Of a stretch of 64,000 nucleotides of DNA, positions 44,449 through 52,487 are shown one piece after another; position 1 is the first letter of the stretch; each line of letters starts with the position of its first letter. Source of the stretch: Gracilimonas sp. (lineage in GTDB: Bacteria; Bacteroidota; Rhodothermia; Balneolales; Balneolaceae). Both the position numbers and the translations under genes were made by a program. The notes below the pieces were generated by a model that ran no database searches, was not told the DNA's origin, and was given only the letters and a program-made list of their open reading frames with translations. The stretch lies in assembly GCF_040218225.1 (NCBI RefSeq), contig NZ_JAVJQO010000008.1:372001-436000 (forward strand), written 5' to 3'.

Positions 44449-44844
44449 ATGAAATCTTTTATAACTATATCATCTGCCTTAGTCGGCTTTCTATTTTTTG
44501 AGGGATTCGCACGACTAATCATCACCTTCTATCATCGTATAGAGTTTAACTTTTATGGTATTTCACATCTTCCCTCTCCGGTTTGGGTTGTCGTGATTTT
44601 GATTTCTGTTCTAACCAGTACCTGGTTGGTAACCATGCTCATCCTTACGGTGATAAATAAAGATACAAGACTCCATTCGGTAATTTTTGCGTGTGTTTTA
44701 ATTGCATGGAGAGCTATGGAATTCTATAATTCATATCAGTCAGAGCCTTTATGGTATTTCGGTTCCGTAATATTTTTACATTTAACTGGTATATTTTTAG
44801 CCTATCAATTATTTAAGAATCAACATGAGATTACTGCTACTTAG
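44449..44844 (+). CDS. Small polytopic membrane protein
   Basis: A 131-residue protein with about four transmembrane helices (ITISSALVGFLFFEGFARLI, WVVVILISVLTSTWLVTML, SVIFACVLIAWRAMEFY, GSVIFLHLTGIFLAYQLF). I do not recognise a family. I place the start at the ATG at 44449. The reading frame extends upstream to a TTG at 44401, which would add 16 residues, but no better signal is seen there. It overlaps the next lipoprotein gene by 20 bases, so the two are coupled in a four-gene plus-strand cluster. Confidence 0.65.
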   Translation: MKSFITISSALVGFLFFEGFARLIITFYHRIEFNFYGISHLPSPVWVVVILISVLTSTWLVTMLILTVINKDTRLHSVIFACVLIAWRAMEFYNSYQSEPLWYFGSVIFLHLTGIFLAYQLFKNQHEITAT

Positions 44845-46012
44845 CTTCTTTTTACTACTATCCGGTTGTTCTGAAACTAATGAGATTCAGCTTTCAGAGA
44901 TATCTTCTCCTCCAAATGAAGGAAGTTCTCTGCCCTTTTTATATACTGATAACACCGGAAAGATCTTTATGAGTTGGGTTGAAGAAAACGAAAATATAGC
45001 TAAGTTAAAGTATGCAACGTATGTCAACAATTCGTGGTCAGAGCCTTCTCTTATTTCTGCTGACTCAACCTGGTTTGTAAACTGGGCTGACTACCCTTCC
45101 ATTATTGGTAAAAATGGAAAGCCTTTTGCTGCTCATTGGCTTAATAAAAAACCTGGCGGCACTTATGCATACGATATCAATATCTCATCTTTTAACGGTG
45201 ACTGGTCTCCGGGTTATGTTCCTCACCACGATGAGACAGCCACCGAGCATGGGTTTTTAAGCATGATTCCCGCTTCTGACTCAACGTTTCTAGCTATATG
45301 GTTAGACGGCAGAGAAACAGCGGGAAGAGGTCATCATGAATATTCTGACCTCAATAAAGCCATGACCCTTAGAGGAGCTATTATTGATACAAATGGAAAC
45401 ATCCTGGAAAAGTACCTGATTGATGATTCTGTTTGTGACTGTTGCGATACTTCTATAACTGAAACAGATACCGGATTTATCATTGCCTACAGAAACCGTA
45501 CAGATAATGAGGTCCGGGATATCTACACCTCTGCTTTTAGTAATGGTGTTTGGAGTGAACCTAGGGCTATATATAATGACGAATGGGAAATTGCAGCTTG
45601 TCCTGTTAATGGTCCATCCATTGATGCTGAAAATCAAACCGTAGTAACCGGCTGGTTTACAGGTGCTGAAGGCAAGGCAAAAGTCAAACTAGGTATTTCC
45701 AACGATCATGGAGATACATTCCAAAACATAGTTTTAGTAGATGATAAGAATCCGGTTGGCAGAGTTGATACAATTATCAAGGAAGAAAAAATATGGATAA
45801 GTTGGCTCTCTAAAGTTGATGAAACCGGACAATTGAATATTGCGGCTTACACCTTAAAAGGTGAACTCATTAATCAATATGTTATTCCAAATATTTCGGA
45901 AGAAAGAAGTGCAGGATTTCCTCAGATTACAGAAGCTGATAAAGGTGTCCTAATAGCCTTTACCGATGTTTCTGAAGAAGGTAAAAGAATCCGAACCTTT
46001 GAATTAAATTAG
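44825..46012 (+). CDS. Sialidase-fold lipoprotein with CxCC motif
   Basis: A 395-residue lipoprotein (lipobox cysteine near residue 15 in LLSGC). The repeated beta-propeller blades include an Asp-box ISNDHGDTF near residue 300 and IFMSWVEENENIAKLKYATY blades, giving it the sialidase fold. Between blades it has VCDCCDTS (C204, C206, C207) and ACPVNGPS (C259), a cysteine set typical of a family that is annotated as sialidase but probably is not one. The cysteines suggest metal or haem-related function. It lies upstream of DUF1080 and haem-protein genes. The sialidase activity is doubtful. Confidence 0.65.
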   Translation: MRLLLLSFFLLLSGCSETNEIQLSEISSPPNEGSSLPFLYTDNTGKIFMSWVEENENIAKLKYATYVNNSWSEPSLISADSTWFVNWADYPSIIGKNGKPFAAHWLNKKPGGTYAYDINISSFNGDWSPGYVPHHDETATEHGFLSMIPASDSTFLAIWLDGRETAGRGHHEYSDLNKAMTLRGAIIDTNGNILEKYLIDDSVCDCCDTSITETDTGFIIAYRNRTDNEVRDIYTSAFSNGVWSEPRAIYNDEWEIAACPVNGPSIDAENQTVVTGWFTGAEGKAKVKLGISNDHGDTFQNIVLVDDKNPVGRVDTIIKEEKIWISWLSKVDETGQLNIAAYTLKGELINQYVIPNISEERSAGFPQITEADKGVLIAFTDVSEEGKRIRTFELN

Positions 46013-46032
46013 TCATTTTATACCTGAGTACT

Positions 46033-46746
46033 ATGCAACATAATCTGCTTCTCTCAATCCTAGTTTTTTTCCTGGCGTATTCAGGTTGTAATGATGAAAA
46101 AGTGTCTCCCCCCAAACAGAGTTATTTTCAATCCATCTTAACAGATAGCACATTGAATGAATGGAGCGGTAAATCGGGATATTGGACATTTGAGGATGGT
46201 GTACTAACTGGCGAGATCACCCCTAATAATATACTTCTTGAGAACACCTTCTTTATCTGGAACGGTGAGATCAGTGAGAACTTTGAATTGAAAGCAGAGT
46301 TTCGAATTTCAGGAAAAGGTAATAGCGGGATCAATTACAGAAGCAGCCTTGTAGAAGGTAAAGATTTTGCACTAAAAGGATATCAAGCTGATTTTAATGG
46401 TTCACATGAATTTACCGGCAATATATATGATGAAAAAGGTCGCGGTACTTTAGCCAAACGCGGACAAATAGTTTATGTCCCTAGTACTAATTCTGCTACA
46501 AATATAGTCAGAACTGGAACAGGAGAAGCTTTGTTCTCAAAGATTGATACTACGAAAAACGGCTGGAATGAATATCATATAATCGCTAATGGAAATACTG
46601 TAATTCATTTAGTAAACGGACACATAATGAGCACTCTGATTGATGAATCTGATTCCAGAATTATCGGAAAAAAACTGGGATTACAACTTCATCTTGGCCC
46701 ACCAATGAAAGTAGAGTTCAGGAATATCCAATTGAAGAAATTGTAA
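46033..46746 (+). CDS. DUF1080-family lipoprotein (3-keto-disaccharide hydrolase-like)
   Basis: A 237-residue lipoprotein (cysteine in YSGCN near residue 19). The LamG/concanavalin-like DUF1080 domain spans about 40-237: EWSGKSGYWTFEDGVLTGE, FIWNGEISENFELKAEFRISGKGNSGINYRS, GYQADFNGSHEFTGNIYDEKGRGTLAKRG, and NGWNEYHIIANGNTVIHLVNGH. Members of this family have been reported to act on 3-keto sugars or to be carbohydrate-binding. It sits between the sialidase-like and haem genes in one strand. Confidence 0.82.
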   Translation: MQHNLLLSILVFFLAYSGCNDEKVSPPKQSYFQSILTDSTLNEWSGKSGYWTFEDGVLTGEITPNNILLENTFFIWNGEISENFELKAEFRISGKGNSGINYRSSLVEGKDFALKGYQADFNGSHEFTGNIYDEKGRGTLAKRGQIVYVPSTNSATNIVRTGTGEALFSKIDTTKNGWNEYHIIANGNTVIHLVNGHIMSTLIDESDSRIIGKKLGLQLHLGPPMKVEFRNIQLKKL

Positions 46747-46805
46747 ATACAATTATTACTTTAGTTTAGTATATCATCAGGAAACTTACCCTTCACATAT
46801 TCTGC

Positions 46806-49406
46806 ATGCATAAATTTAAAAAAAGACTCAGCAGTACTTGCCTCGCATTAATTGGAACCTCCCTTCTACTTACTACGGGCTGTAATTCTTCTACAGATCA
46901 GGAAAAAGAAATAACCCAACCGCCGGTGAGTCAAAAGGAGCTTGGCAGCACAGGCATTCAAACCTTGCCTGGGTTTGAGGCTCAGCTGCTCTACGAAGTT
47001 CCAAGAGGCAGTTATGGCACCTGGATTGCCCTGACTGTAGATAGCCAAGGCAGATTGATAGCTTCGGACCAAAGCAATAAAGGCATGTACAGGGTTACTA
47101 TTAATGAGACAAAGGAAAAGCCTGAGATTCAAATTGAAGAGTTTACAATTCCTCTTTCAGGAGCAAATGGATTTACCTGGAAAGGTCAGGATTTATACGC
47201 CAACGTTGGAGGTAAAGGGATTTTCAAAATGAGTGATGAACGGGGCGATGATCAATTTGATGTTCTTGAGTTCTTAGGTGGTCCTGCAAAATTAGCTGAG
47301 CATGGAAATCACAGTGTCGTAAACAGCCCGAACGATGATGATATCTTCGTTATCAATGGAAATTACACTCCAGTTCCTGAACTTACATCCAGCCGGTTAC
47401 CGAATTGGGATGAGGATTTGTTGCTCCCCCGTATGTGGGATATCAGGGGTAATGCCCGGGGTATTTATGCACCCGGGGGCTATATTGCAAAGATCAATCC
47501 GGATGCCACCGAATGGGAAATGTTCAGTATTGGATATAGAAATATTTATGATGCAGCCGTAAATCCTCATGGTGAATTATTCACCTTTGACTCAGATATG
47601 GAATGGGATTTAGGGATGCCATGGTATCGCCCTACAAGACTGATACATGTAACAAGTGGCAGTGACTATGGCTGGAGAAGCGGTAGCGGAAAATGGAAGC
47701 AATACTATGAAGATAGCCTGCAACCTACACTAAACACCGGGCGAGGCTCACCCACCGGAATACTATTCGGTACAGGAGCTAAATTCCCTGCAAAATACCA
47801 GCACGCCTTATTTGCACTCGACTGGCTTTATGGAACCATATATGCCTTCCACCTTTCTCCTGACGGTTCTACTTATAAAGCTGAAGCCGAAAAATTTCTT
47901 TCTGGGAATGCACTTCCACTAACAGATGCAGTAATAGGAAAAGATGGTGCACTTTATTTTATAATTGGAGGAAGATCTAACGATACCAAATTGTATCGAG
48001 TTGTTTATACTGGTGATGAATCTACAAAGCCAGCTCCCTATCCTGATAATGTGGATGCTAAACAGGCACGCCAAGTCCGGATGAATTTGGAAAAATATCA
48101 TGGAATAACTAATCCTAAAGCCGTTCAGGAAGCCTGGCCTCACCTTAACTCAGACGATCATTTTATTAGATATGCAGCTCGGGTTGCAATTGAATCCCAA
48201 CCTGTCAATCTGTGGGCAAATAAAGCTCTGAACGAAGATCAAACCTGGGCCAAGATTAATGCTATAATTGCATTAGCGAGATCTAATTCACAAACTTTCA
48301 GAGAAAATGCCACTAATTCATTAATCGAAATGAACCTGGCTTCTTTAACTCCCGAGCAGAAATTAGGCTACCTCCGGGCATTATCACTTGTTTTCATGAG
48401 ACTTGGAGATCCAACTGATACTCAAAAGGCTGCAGTGACCGACAAACTGCAACAACTTCTGCCCTCCGAAGATGCACGAATTAATACTGAGCTGGTGCGT
48501 CTGCTGGTTTATATTGAGGACTCGAGAGTGATTGAAAAAGCCTTGGCATTAATCCAAAACCCCAAACCACAATTGTCTAAACCTAATTGGATGGGCGTTG
48601 TTGATCATCCTGATGGTACCATTGAAAAAATGCAGAAAAATCCACCTCCAGTTCAACAAATCGAATATGCTTTTATGTTGCGAAATGTCAAAAATGGATG
48701 GACTATCGAACAGCGCAGAGAGTATTTTACTTTTATAAATGAGGCCTCTAAACAATTAGGTGGTTCCAGTTATACGGGGTATCTAAGAAAAATAAGAGAT
48801 GACGCTTTGAGTAACGCATCAAAAAAAGAACATGATGCTGTTTCTGATATAACAGGTGTCAGTTTGATTTCTGAGCCAGATTTTGAAGTTACTGCTACGG
48901 AAGGACCTGGCCGGGATTGGACTGTTAATGAAGCAATTGTTGCTGTAGCCGACCATCTTACCAATAGAAATTTCAAGAATGGAAGAAATGCTTTCTTTGC
49001 CACGGGTTGTGCTTCCTGCCACCGTTTCAATGGATATGGTGGAAATATAGGACCCGATTTAAGCACCATTGGGCTCCGGTCTTCAGTTGAAGTATTGCTG
49101 GAGGATATTATTCATCCAAGTTCGATGATATCCGATCAGTATAGTAGTTCTGAAGTAACGCTTAAGAATGGAGATTTGATTTTAGGGCTAGTCGTAGAAG
49201 AGGCAGATACTATTAAAATTTATCCGAGAAACGCCGATCAGCTTCCAATTACAGTACATAAAGAAGAAGTTAGTTCTATAGAGCCCTCAAGCATTTCACA
49301 AATGCCTGCTGATTTACTAAATCCACTTAATGAAGAAGAGCTAAGGGATTTAATTGCTTATTTGAGATCAGGTGGAAATCCGGAAAGTGACTTGTTTAAG
49401 AAATGA
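46806..49406 (+). CDS. Large lipoprotein: beta-propeller, HEAT-like region and C-terminal cytochrome c
   Basis: An 866-residue lipoprotein with a cysteine at about 26 (TTGCNS). Residues about 45-410 form a six-blade propeller of the sugar/sorbosone dehydrogenase type (IALTVDSQGRLIASDQSNKGMYRV, GYRNIYDAAVNPHGELFTFDSD, GSDYGWRSGSGKW). A helical, HEAT-like stretch covers about 425-690. The C-terminus is a c-type cytochrome domain with CASCH (C735, C738, H739) in FFATGCASCHRFNGYGGNIGPDLS, followed by a long IIHPSSMISDQYSSSEV tail. Members of this architecture are putative membrane-bound dehydrogenases. The haem would pass electrons from substrate oxidation. No quinone site is visible. Confidence 0.85.
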   Translation: MHKFKKRLSSTCLALIGTSLLLTTGCNSSTDQEKEITQPPVSQKELGSTGIQTLPGFEAQLLYEVPRGSYGTWIALTVDSQGRLIASDQSNKGMYRVTINETKEKPEIQIEEFTIPLSGANGFTWKGQDLYANVGGKGIFKMSDERGDDQFDVLEFLGGPAKLAEHGNHSVVNSPNDDDIFVINGNYTPVPELTSSRLPNWDEDLLLPRMWDIRGNARGIYAPGGYIAKINPDATEWEMFSIGYRNIYDAAVNPHGELFTFDSDMEWDLGMPWYRPTRLIHVTSGSDYGWRSGSGKWKQYYEDSLQPTLNTGRGSPTGILFGTGAKFPAKYQHALFALDWLYGTIYAFHLSPDGSTYKAEAEKFLSGNALPLTDAVIGKDGALYFIIGGRSNDTKLYRVVYTGDESTKPAPYPDNVDAKQARQVRMNLEKYHGITNPKAVQEAWPHLNSDDHFIRYAARVAIESQPVNLWANKALNEDQTWAKINAIIALARSNSQTFRENATNSLIEMNLASLTPEQKLGYLRALSLVFMRLGDPTDTQKAAVTDKLQQLLPSEDARINTELVRLLVYIEDSRVIEKALALIQNPKPQLSKPNWMGVVDHPDGTIEKMQKNPPPVQQIEYAFMLRNVKNGWTIEQRREYFTFINEASKQLGGSSYTGYLRKIRDDALSNASKKEHDAVSDITGVSLISEPDFEVTATEGPGRDWTVNEAIVAVADHLTNRNFKNGRNAFFATGCASCHRFNGYGGNIGPDLSTIGLRSSVEVLLEDIIHPSSMISDQYSSSEVTLKNGDLILGLVVEEADTIKIYPRNADQLPITVHKEEVSSIEPSSISQMPADLLNPLNEEELRDLIAYLRSGGNPESDLFKK

Positions 49407-49425
49407 TTAGCCAAATGATGAGACT

Positions 49426-49797
49426 TTATCTTTGAATCCAAACAGTTGAATCAGCATAAACCATTACTTCCAACACTATATCAGTGTTTGTAGGTCTTCC
49501 CACTAAACGGAATGAATTATAGGTTCTGTCAGAAATCGTATAGGTACCATGGCCATTTTCGCTCTCCAGATAAAGATCTTTGAGAGTAACCTCTTCAAAA
49601 GAATTCTGACCGCCTCCTTGAATTCTTGGGCGCTCATAATAGGCTACGGATCTGCCAATTGCTTCATACATACCCTGCAGCGTAGCAGACCTATTCGGAT
49701 TTAGCTCTCCCTTAGAAAACGTATTAAAAGCTACAGAAACGGTGATAGCTACCAGCACTGTTACTAAAATGACCAGCAGTAGTTCTCTTTTTCCCAT
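49426..49797 (-). CDS. Atypical pilin-like protein, second copy
   Basis: A 123-residue protein starting MGKRELLLVILVTVLVAITVSVAF, one N-terminal hydrophobic helix of the kind that packs the core of type IV pili. The leader is only MG. There is Glu at position 3 after the Gly, not the usual 5. The extracellular half has YYERPRIQGGGQNSFEEVTL and aligns with pilin 1 (YFMKPEMLGGGGGDWEGITF). A strong GGAGG ribosome site precedes the start. Paralogue of the gene upstream; expression is probably reduced by the terminator hairpin between them. Confidence 0.72.
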   Translation of the reverse strand: MGKRELLLVILVTVLVAITVSVAFNTFSKGELNPNRSATLQGMYEAIGRSVAYYERPRIQGGGQNSFEEVTLKDLYLESENGHGTYTISDRTYNSFRLVGRPTNTDIVLEVMVYADSTVWIQR

Positions 49798-49827
49798 TTT
49801 GACCTCCGAATAAAATAAGAGTGGAGT

Positions 49828-49860
49828 AAAAAAAATGGCTCCTTTGCAGGAGCCATTTTT
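49828..49860 (-). terminator. Terminator hairpin between the two pilin-like genes
   Basis: A perfect 13-bp stem, AAAAATGGCTCCT (49831-49843) and AGGAGCCATTTTT (49848-49860), loop TTGC. On the minus strand it is followed by an 8-base U-tract. It lies 25 bases after the first pilin stop and before the second gene, so it should terminate most transcripts from the first copy, with partial read-through to the second. Confidence 0.88.
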
Positions 49861-49885
49861 AACTTGTGATATAGATTAAAATCTA

Positions 49886-50338
49886 TTAGTCATTCTCGAT
49901 CCAAGAAATACCACCTGGTCCAATATCAGCTGTAAGAGGTCCGTTACCAGTTGCAGAAGAAACTGAAGAGGTAACCGGTCCGTCGATACGGCTAGCTGGA
50001 TATGCAGTAAGTGTAAAGGTAGTATCAGTAGCGCCTGGTGCAGAGAAAGTATATACACCGTTAGCGTTTACTGCTGTTAAACCGCCGTTAGCGATTTCGT
50101 CAGCTGGGAAAGCAACTGTATTGAAGGTAATACCTTCCCAGTCACCGCCGCCGCCGCCGAGCATTTCAGGCTTCATAAAGTAACCCTGAGCTGAAGAAGC
50201 GAAAGTAGCAATATCCTGACGAACTGCGTCAAGGTTAGCTGAATCAGCAGCTGATCCGAACGTGTTAATAGCTACAACCGTCGCAATACCTACGATGATT
50301 GTTACGAGAATTACAAGAAGTAATTGTTGTTGACCCAT
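49886..50338 (-). CDS. Atypical pilin-like protein, first (probably major) copy
   Basis: A 150-residue protein. MG is followed by QQQLLLVILVTIIVGIATVVAINTF, one transmembrane-like helix at the very N-terminus, as in mature type IV pilins, but there is no FTLIE-type start and no Glu at +5. The helix continues as an amphipathic stretch NLDAVRQDIATFASSAQGYF, then a Gly-rich loop LGGGGGDWEGITF and a beta-rich small-residue C-terminal domain ending WIEND. A GGAGATC ribosome site lies 6 bases upstream. Biased codons (GCT, GTA) and its own terminator suggest high expression. Likely the major fibre subunit of the pilus machine at 27-37 kb, though separate from it; the assignment is inferred. Confidence 0.75.
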   Translation of the reverse strand: MGQQQLLLVILVTIIVGIATVVAINTFGSAADSANLDAVRQDIATFASSAQGYFMKPEMLGGGGGDWEGITFNTVAFPADEIANGGLTAVNANGVYTFSAPGATDTTFTLTAYPASRIDGPVTSSVSSATGNGPLTADIGPGGISWIEND

Positions 50339-50420
50339 GATGATCTCCTATGTAGTGTTGTTTTGTTGTTTGTTAAACTGTTTTCAATTTATCTGATACT
50401 AATTTTAGTAATAACTGTAT

Positions 50421-50427
50421 CAAAGTA
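50421..50427 (-). promoter_or_regulatory. Possible promoter -7 element for the pilin genes
   Basis: TACTTTG on the minus strand matches the TAnnTTTG -7 consensus of Bacteroidota promoters, 83 bases upstream of the first pilin start. No matching -33 TTG at the right spacing is obvious. The 298 gene-free bases (50339-50636) otherwise hold only AT-rich sequence. Confidence 0.3.
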
Positions 50428-50636
50428 AATTAGAAATTATTTAGTGTTGTTTGGTTTTTTCTTGATCACAAGAGTGATCGTCTTTTCGATTGTTACAAAA
50501 CTTAATTAAAAAATCTTAATATTTGCAGAAAAAGTTATTCTGATTTCAACTTTTTTGCAATGCAGAAGTTAGCACAGATTAAGTTACGGAATTTAAGTTA
50601 GGTTGGATGTACTATAAAAAACTTCTAATAACTTTT

Positions 50637-51350
50637 CTACATTGGGGCCACTTCTCCACCCTGAGGCATTAATATAATCTCTTCTACTACACTTCTCGGG
50701 CTTAACTCTGAGAAAGAAATGATAAGCTTTCCCACATCTTCTGGATCGATAAGTTTTGTTTTATCAATATCAACATCATGCCAGGATGTTGAAAATGTCT
50801 GCCCAAGGTTAATAGCTGTCACAGCGATATTGGAACTCATTAGCTCTTTCCGGAGCGAACGTGTATACCCCAATAATGCATGCTTTGACATTGAATAAGC
50901 ACCACTCTCTTTTAATCCCTTCAAGGCTCCCATTGAACTTATATTCACTATCAAAGCCCTCTCCGCGTTCTTAAACTCCGGAAGAAGAGCATTTGTAAGA
51001 TTATAGGCTCCAACGGTATTGATCTGAAACTGAGATTCAAACTCCTCCCTGGTTGTATCCTCTAGTTTCTTAAATAAAAAGGAACCGGCATTATTAATAA
51101 GAATTCCGGGGTTATACGTTGCGAAATTAATTTCCGCTACTTTTCTCTCATCAGTAATATCCAAAGAAACGATATGCACCTGAGATGCACCTTCATTCAA
51201 ACACTCTTCTTTAGCTGATACCAACTCCTGCTCATTCCTGGCAATTAATACTATTGGACGTTCCGTACTACGGGCAAATACCTTAGCTATAGAAAGACCA
51301 ATGCCTTTACTACCCCCCGTAATTATTACTGATTGGTTGCTAAAAGACAT
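50637..51350 (-). CDS. Short-chain dehydrogenase/reductase, sepiapterin-reductase-like
   Basis: A 237-residue NAD(P)-dependent Rossmann enzyme. The cofactor loop is TGGSKGIGLSIA (about 11-22), NNAG is in ILINNAGSF, and the catalytic triad is Ser in VNISSMGAL and YSMSK (Tyr and Lys). The C-terminus RSVVEEIILMPQGGEV resembles sepiapterin reductase and similar SDRs. It lies 7 bases after queE in a queD-queE-SDR operon; a pterin-related role is suggested by that context because QueD is a pterin-synthase-fold enzyme. Function is not certain. Confidence 0.85.
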   Translation of the reverse strand: MSFSNQSVIITGGSKGIGLSIAKVFARSTERPIVLIARNEQELVSAKEECLNEGASQVHIVSLDITDERKVAEINFATYNPGILINNAGSFLFKKLEDTTREEFESQFQINTVGAYNLTNALLPEFKNAERALIVNISSMGALKGLKESGAYSMSKHALLGYTRSLRKELMSSNIAVTAINLGQTFSTSWHDVDIDKTKLIDPEDVGKLIISFSELSPRSVVEEIILMPQGGEVAPM

Positions 51351-51357
51351 CGTTCGA

Positions 51358-52008
51358 TTATGGTACTTTTAAAAATTTATGTGTCTGCAAACTAATGCCC
51401 CATTCCGGGTTTTCTTTCACATAATCTACAATCAAGTCTATAGATTTTGGAGTTTCCCATTCTGGCTGTAGTAAAAGACGTGTGCCTTCAGGACACTTAG
51501 CCGCATTTTCTTCCGCCCACTTCAGGTCTTTGTTGGTAAGCACGACCACCTTTAGCTCATCAACATACGCAAATACTTCTTCGGTTGGTTTCTTGAACCG
51601 CTTTGGAGAAAGAGTTATCCAATCCAACTGTCCTGATAATGGAGATGAACCGCTTGTTTCTATGTGAACCTGGAACCCAGCTGATTTCAATCCGAGGGTA
51701 AGTGGCAATAAATTGTGCAAAAGAGGTTCTCCACCTGTAATTACTGCAAAAGGTGCACCGCTTTCCTTTGCTGCGTCTACCAATTCTCTTACCGTCAACT
51801 TTGGATGCCCTTCTTCTTCCCAGCTTTCTTTCACATCACACCACCAACAATTTACATCACATCCAGCCGTGCGGATAAAATAAGAGGCCCTGCCAGTATG
51901 GGCGCCTTCCCCCTGAATAGTATAAAAATGCTCCATCACCGGATATTCAACATCCAGATAATCTTTATCATCTATAATTAGATCCGTATGATCTTGTGTT
52001 CTAAACAT
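51358..52008 (-). CDS. queE: 7-carboxy-7-deazaguanine synthase
   Basis: Radical-SAM enzyme that makes CDG from carboxy-tetrahydropterin in queuosine biosynthesis. The signature CDVNCWWC (C-x3-C-x2-C) follows YTIQGEGAHTGRASYFIRTAG. The SAM-binding GGEPLLH follows. I choose the ATG at 52008 (MFRTQDHTD). An in-frame ATG at 52026 would add six residues but overlaps queD by 26 bases; homologues normally begin near this Met. It overlaps queD by 8 bases. Confidence 0.93.
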   Translation of the reverse strand: MFRTQDHTDLIIDDKDYLDVEYPVMEHFYTIQGEGAHTGRASYFIRTAGCDVNCWWCDVKESWEEEGHPKLTVRELVDAAKESGAPFAVITGGEPLLHNLLPLTLGLKSAGFQVHIETSGSSPLSGQLDWITLSPKRFKKPTEEVFAYVDELKVVVLTNKDLKWAEENAAKCPEGTRLLLQPEWETPKSIDLIVDYVKENPEWGISLQTHKFLKVP

Positions 52009-52390
52009 CTTTATCAGTGTATTCAACCCAGCTTGTTTCTGTTTCCCATACTGTCACATTAAGTTCTATTCCTTCTGGAATCCTGCTTTTTGTTTCTTTA
52101 TGAATAAATTCGGCAATTCTTTCGGCAGTGGTATTTTCCGGCATTAGTTCATTTAAAAAACCATGATCAAATCCGCCTTTTTCAGAATCTTTGGCCACCC
52201 ATTTCAATTCCTTGAAATCGCAAACCATATCTGGTGTATCTAAATATTGGGAAGGATTCAGCTTATTCGATTTTGCGGTCATCTTTACTTTATATGAATG
52301 GCCATGCATTCTTCCACACTTTCCATCATAACCTTCAATGAAATGAGCAGCATCAAATTTAAACTCAGTATGTAGTGTCCAGGTTGGCAT
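52001..52390 (-). CDS. queD: 6-carboxy-5,6,7,8-tetrahydropterin synthase
   Basis: PTPS-fold enzyme (129 residues) converting 7,8-dihydroneopterin triphosphate to 6-carboxytetrahydropterin in queuosine synthesis. The zinc His residues are in FDAAHFIEGYDGKCGRMHGHSY, the catalytic Cys is in GKCGRMHGH, and the C-terminal ENTTAERIAEFIHKET is typical. First gene of the queD-queE-SDR operon; promoter probably in the 46 bases after the thioredoxin terminator. Confidence 0.95.
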   Translation of the reverse strand: MPTWTLHTEFKFDAAHFIEGYDGKCGRMHGHSYKVKMTAKSNKLNPSQYLDTPDMVCDFKELKWVAKDSEKGGFDHGFLNELMPENTTAERIAEFIHKETKSRIPEGIELNVTVWETETSWVEYTDKDV

Positions 52391-52436
52391 TGTATAGTCT
52401 GTAATTTAGATATCGTTTGTGGTGATATCATTCAAT

Positions 52437-52463
52437 AAAAAAAGCCACGTTGTGGCGTGGCTT
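52437..52463 (-). terminator. Terminator of the Memo-like to thioredoxin operon
   Basis: AAGCCACG (52442-52449) and CGTGGCTT (52456-52463), 8 bp, loop TTGTGG. On the minus strand a 7-base U-tract follows. It begins 25 bases after the stop of the thioredoxin-family gene and separates it from queD. Confidence 0.88.
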
Positions 52464-52487
52464 AAAATTACGGGTTTTTCTGTAAAA

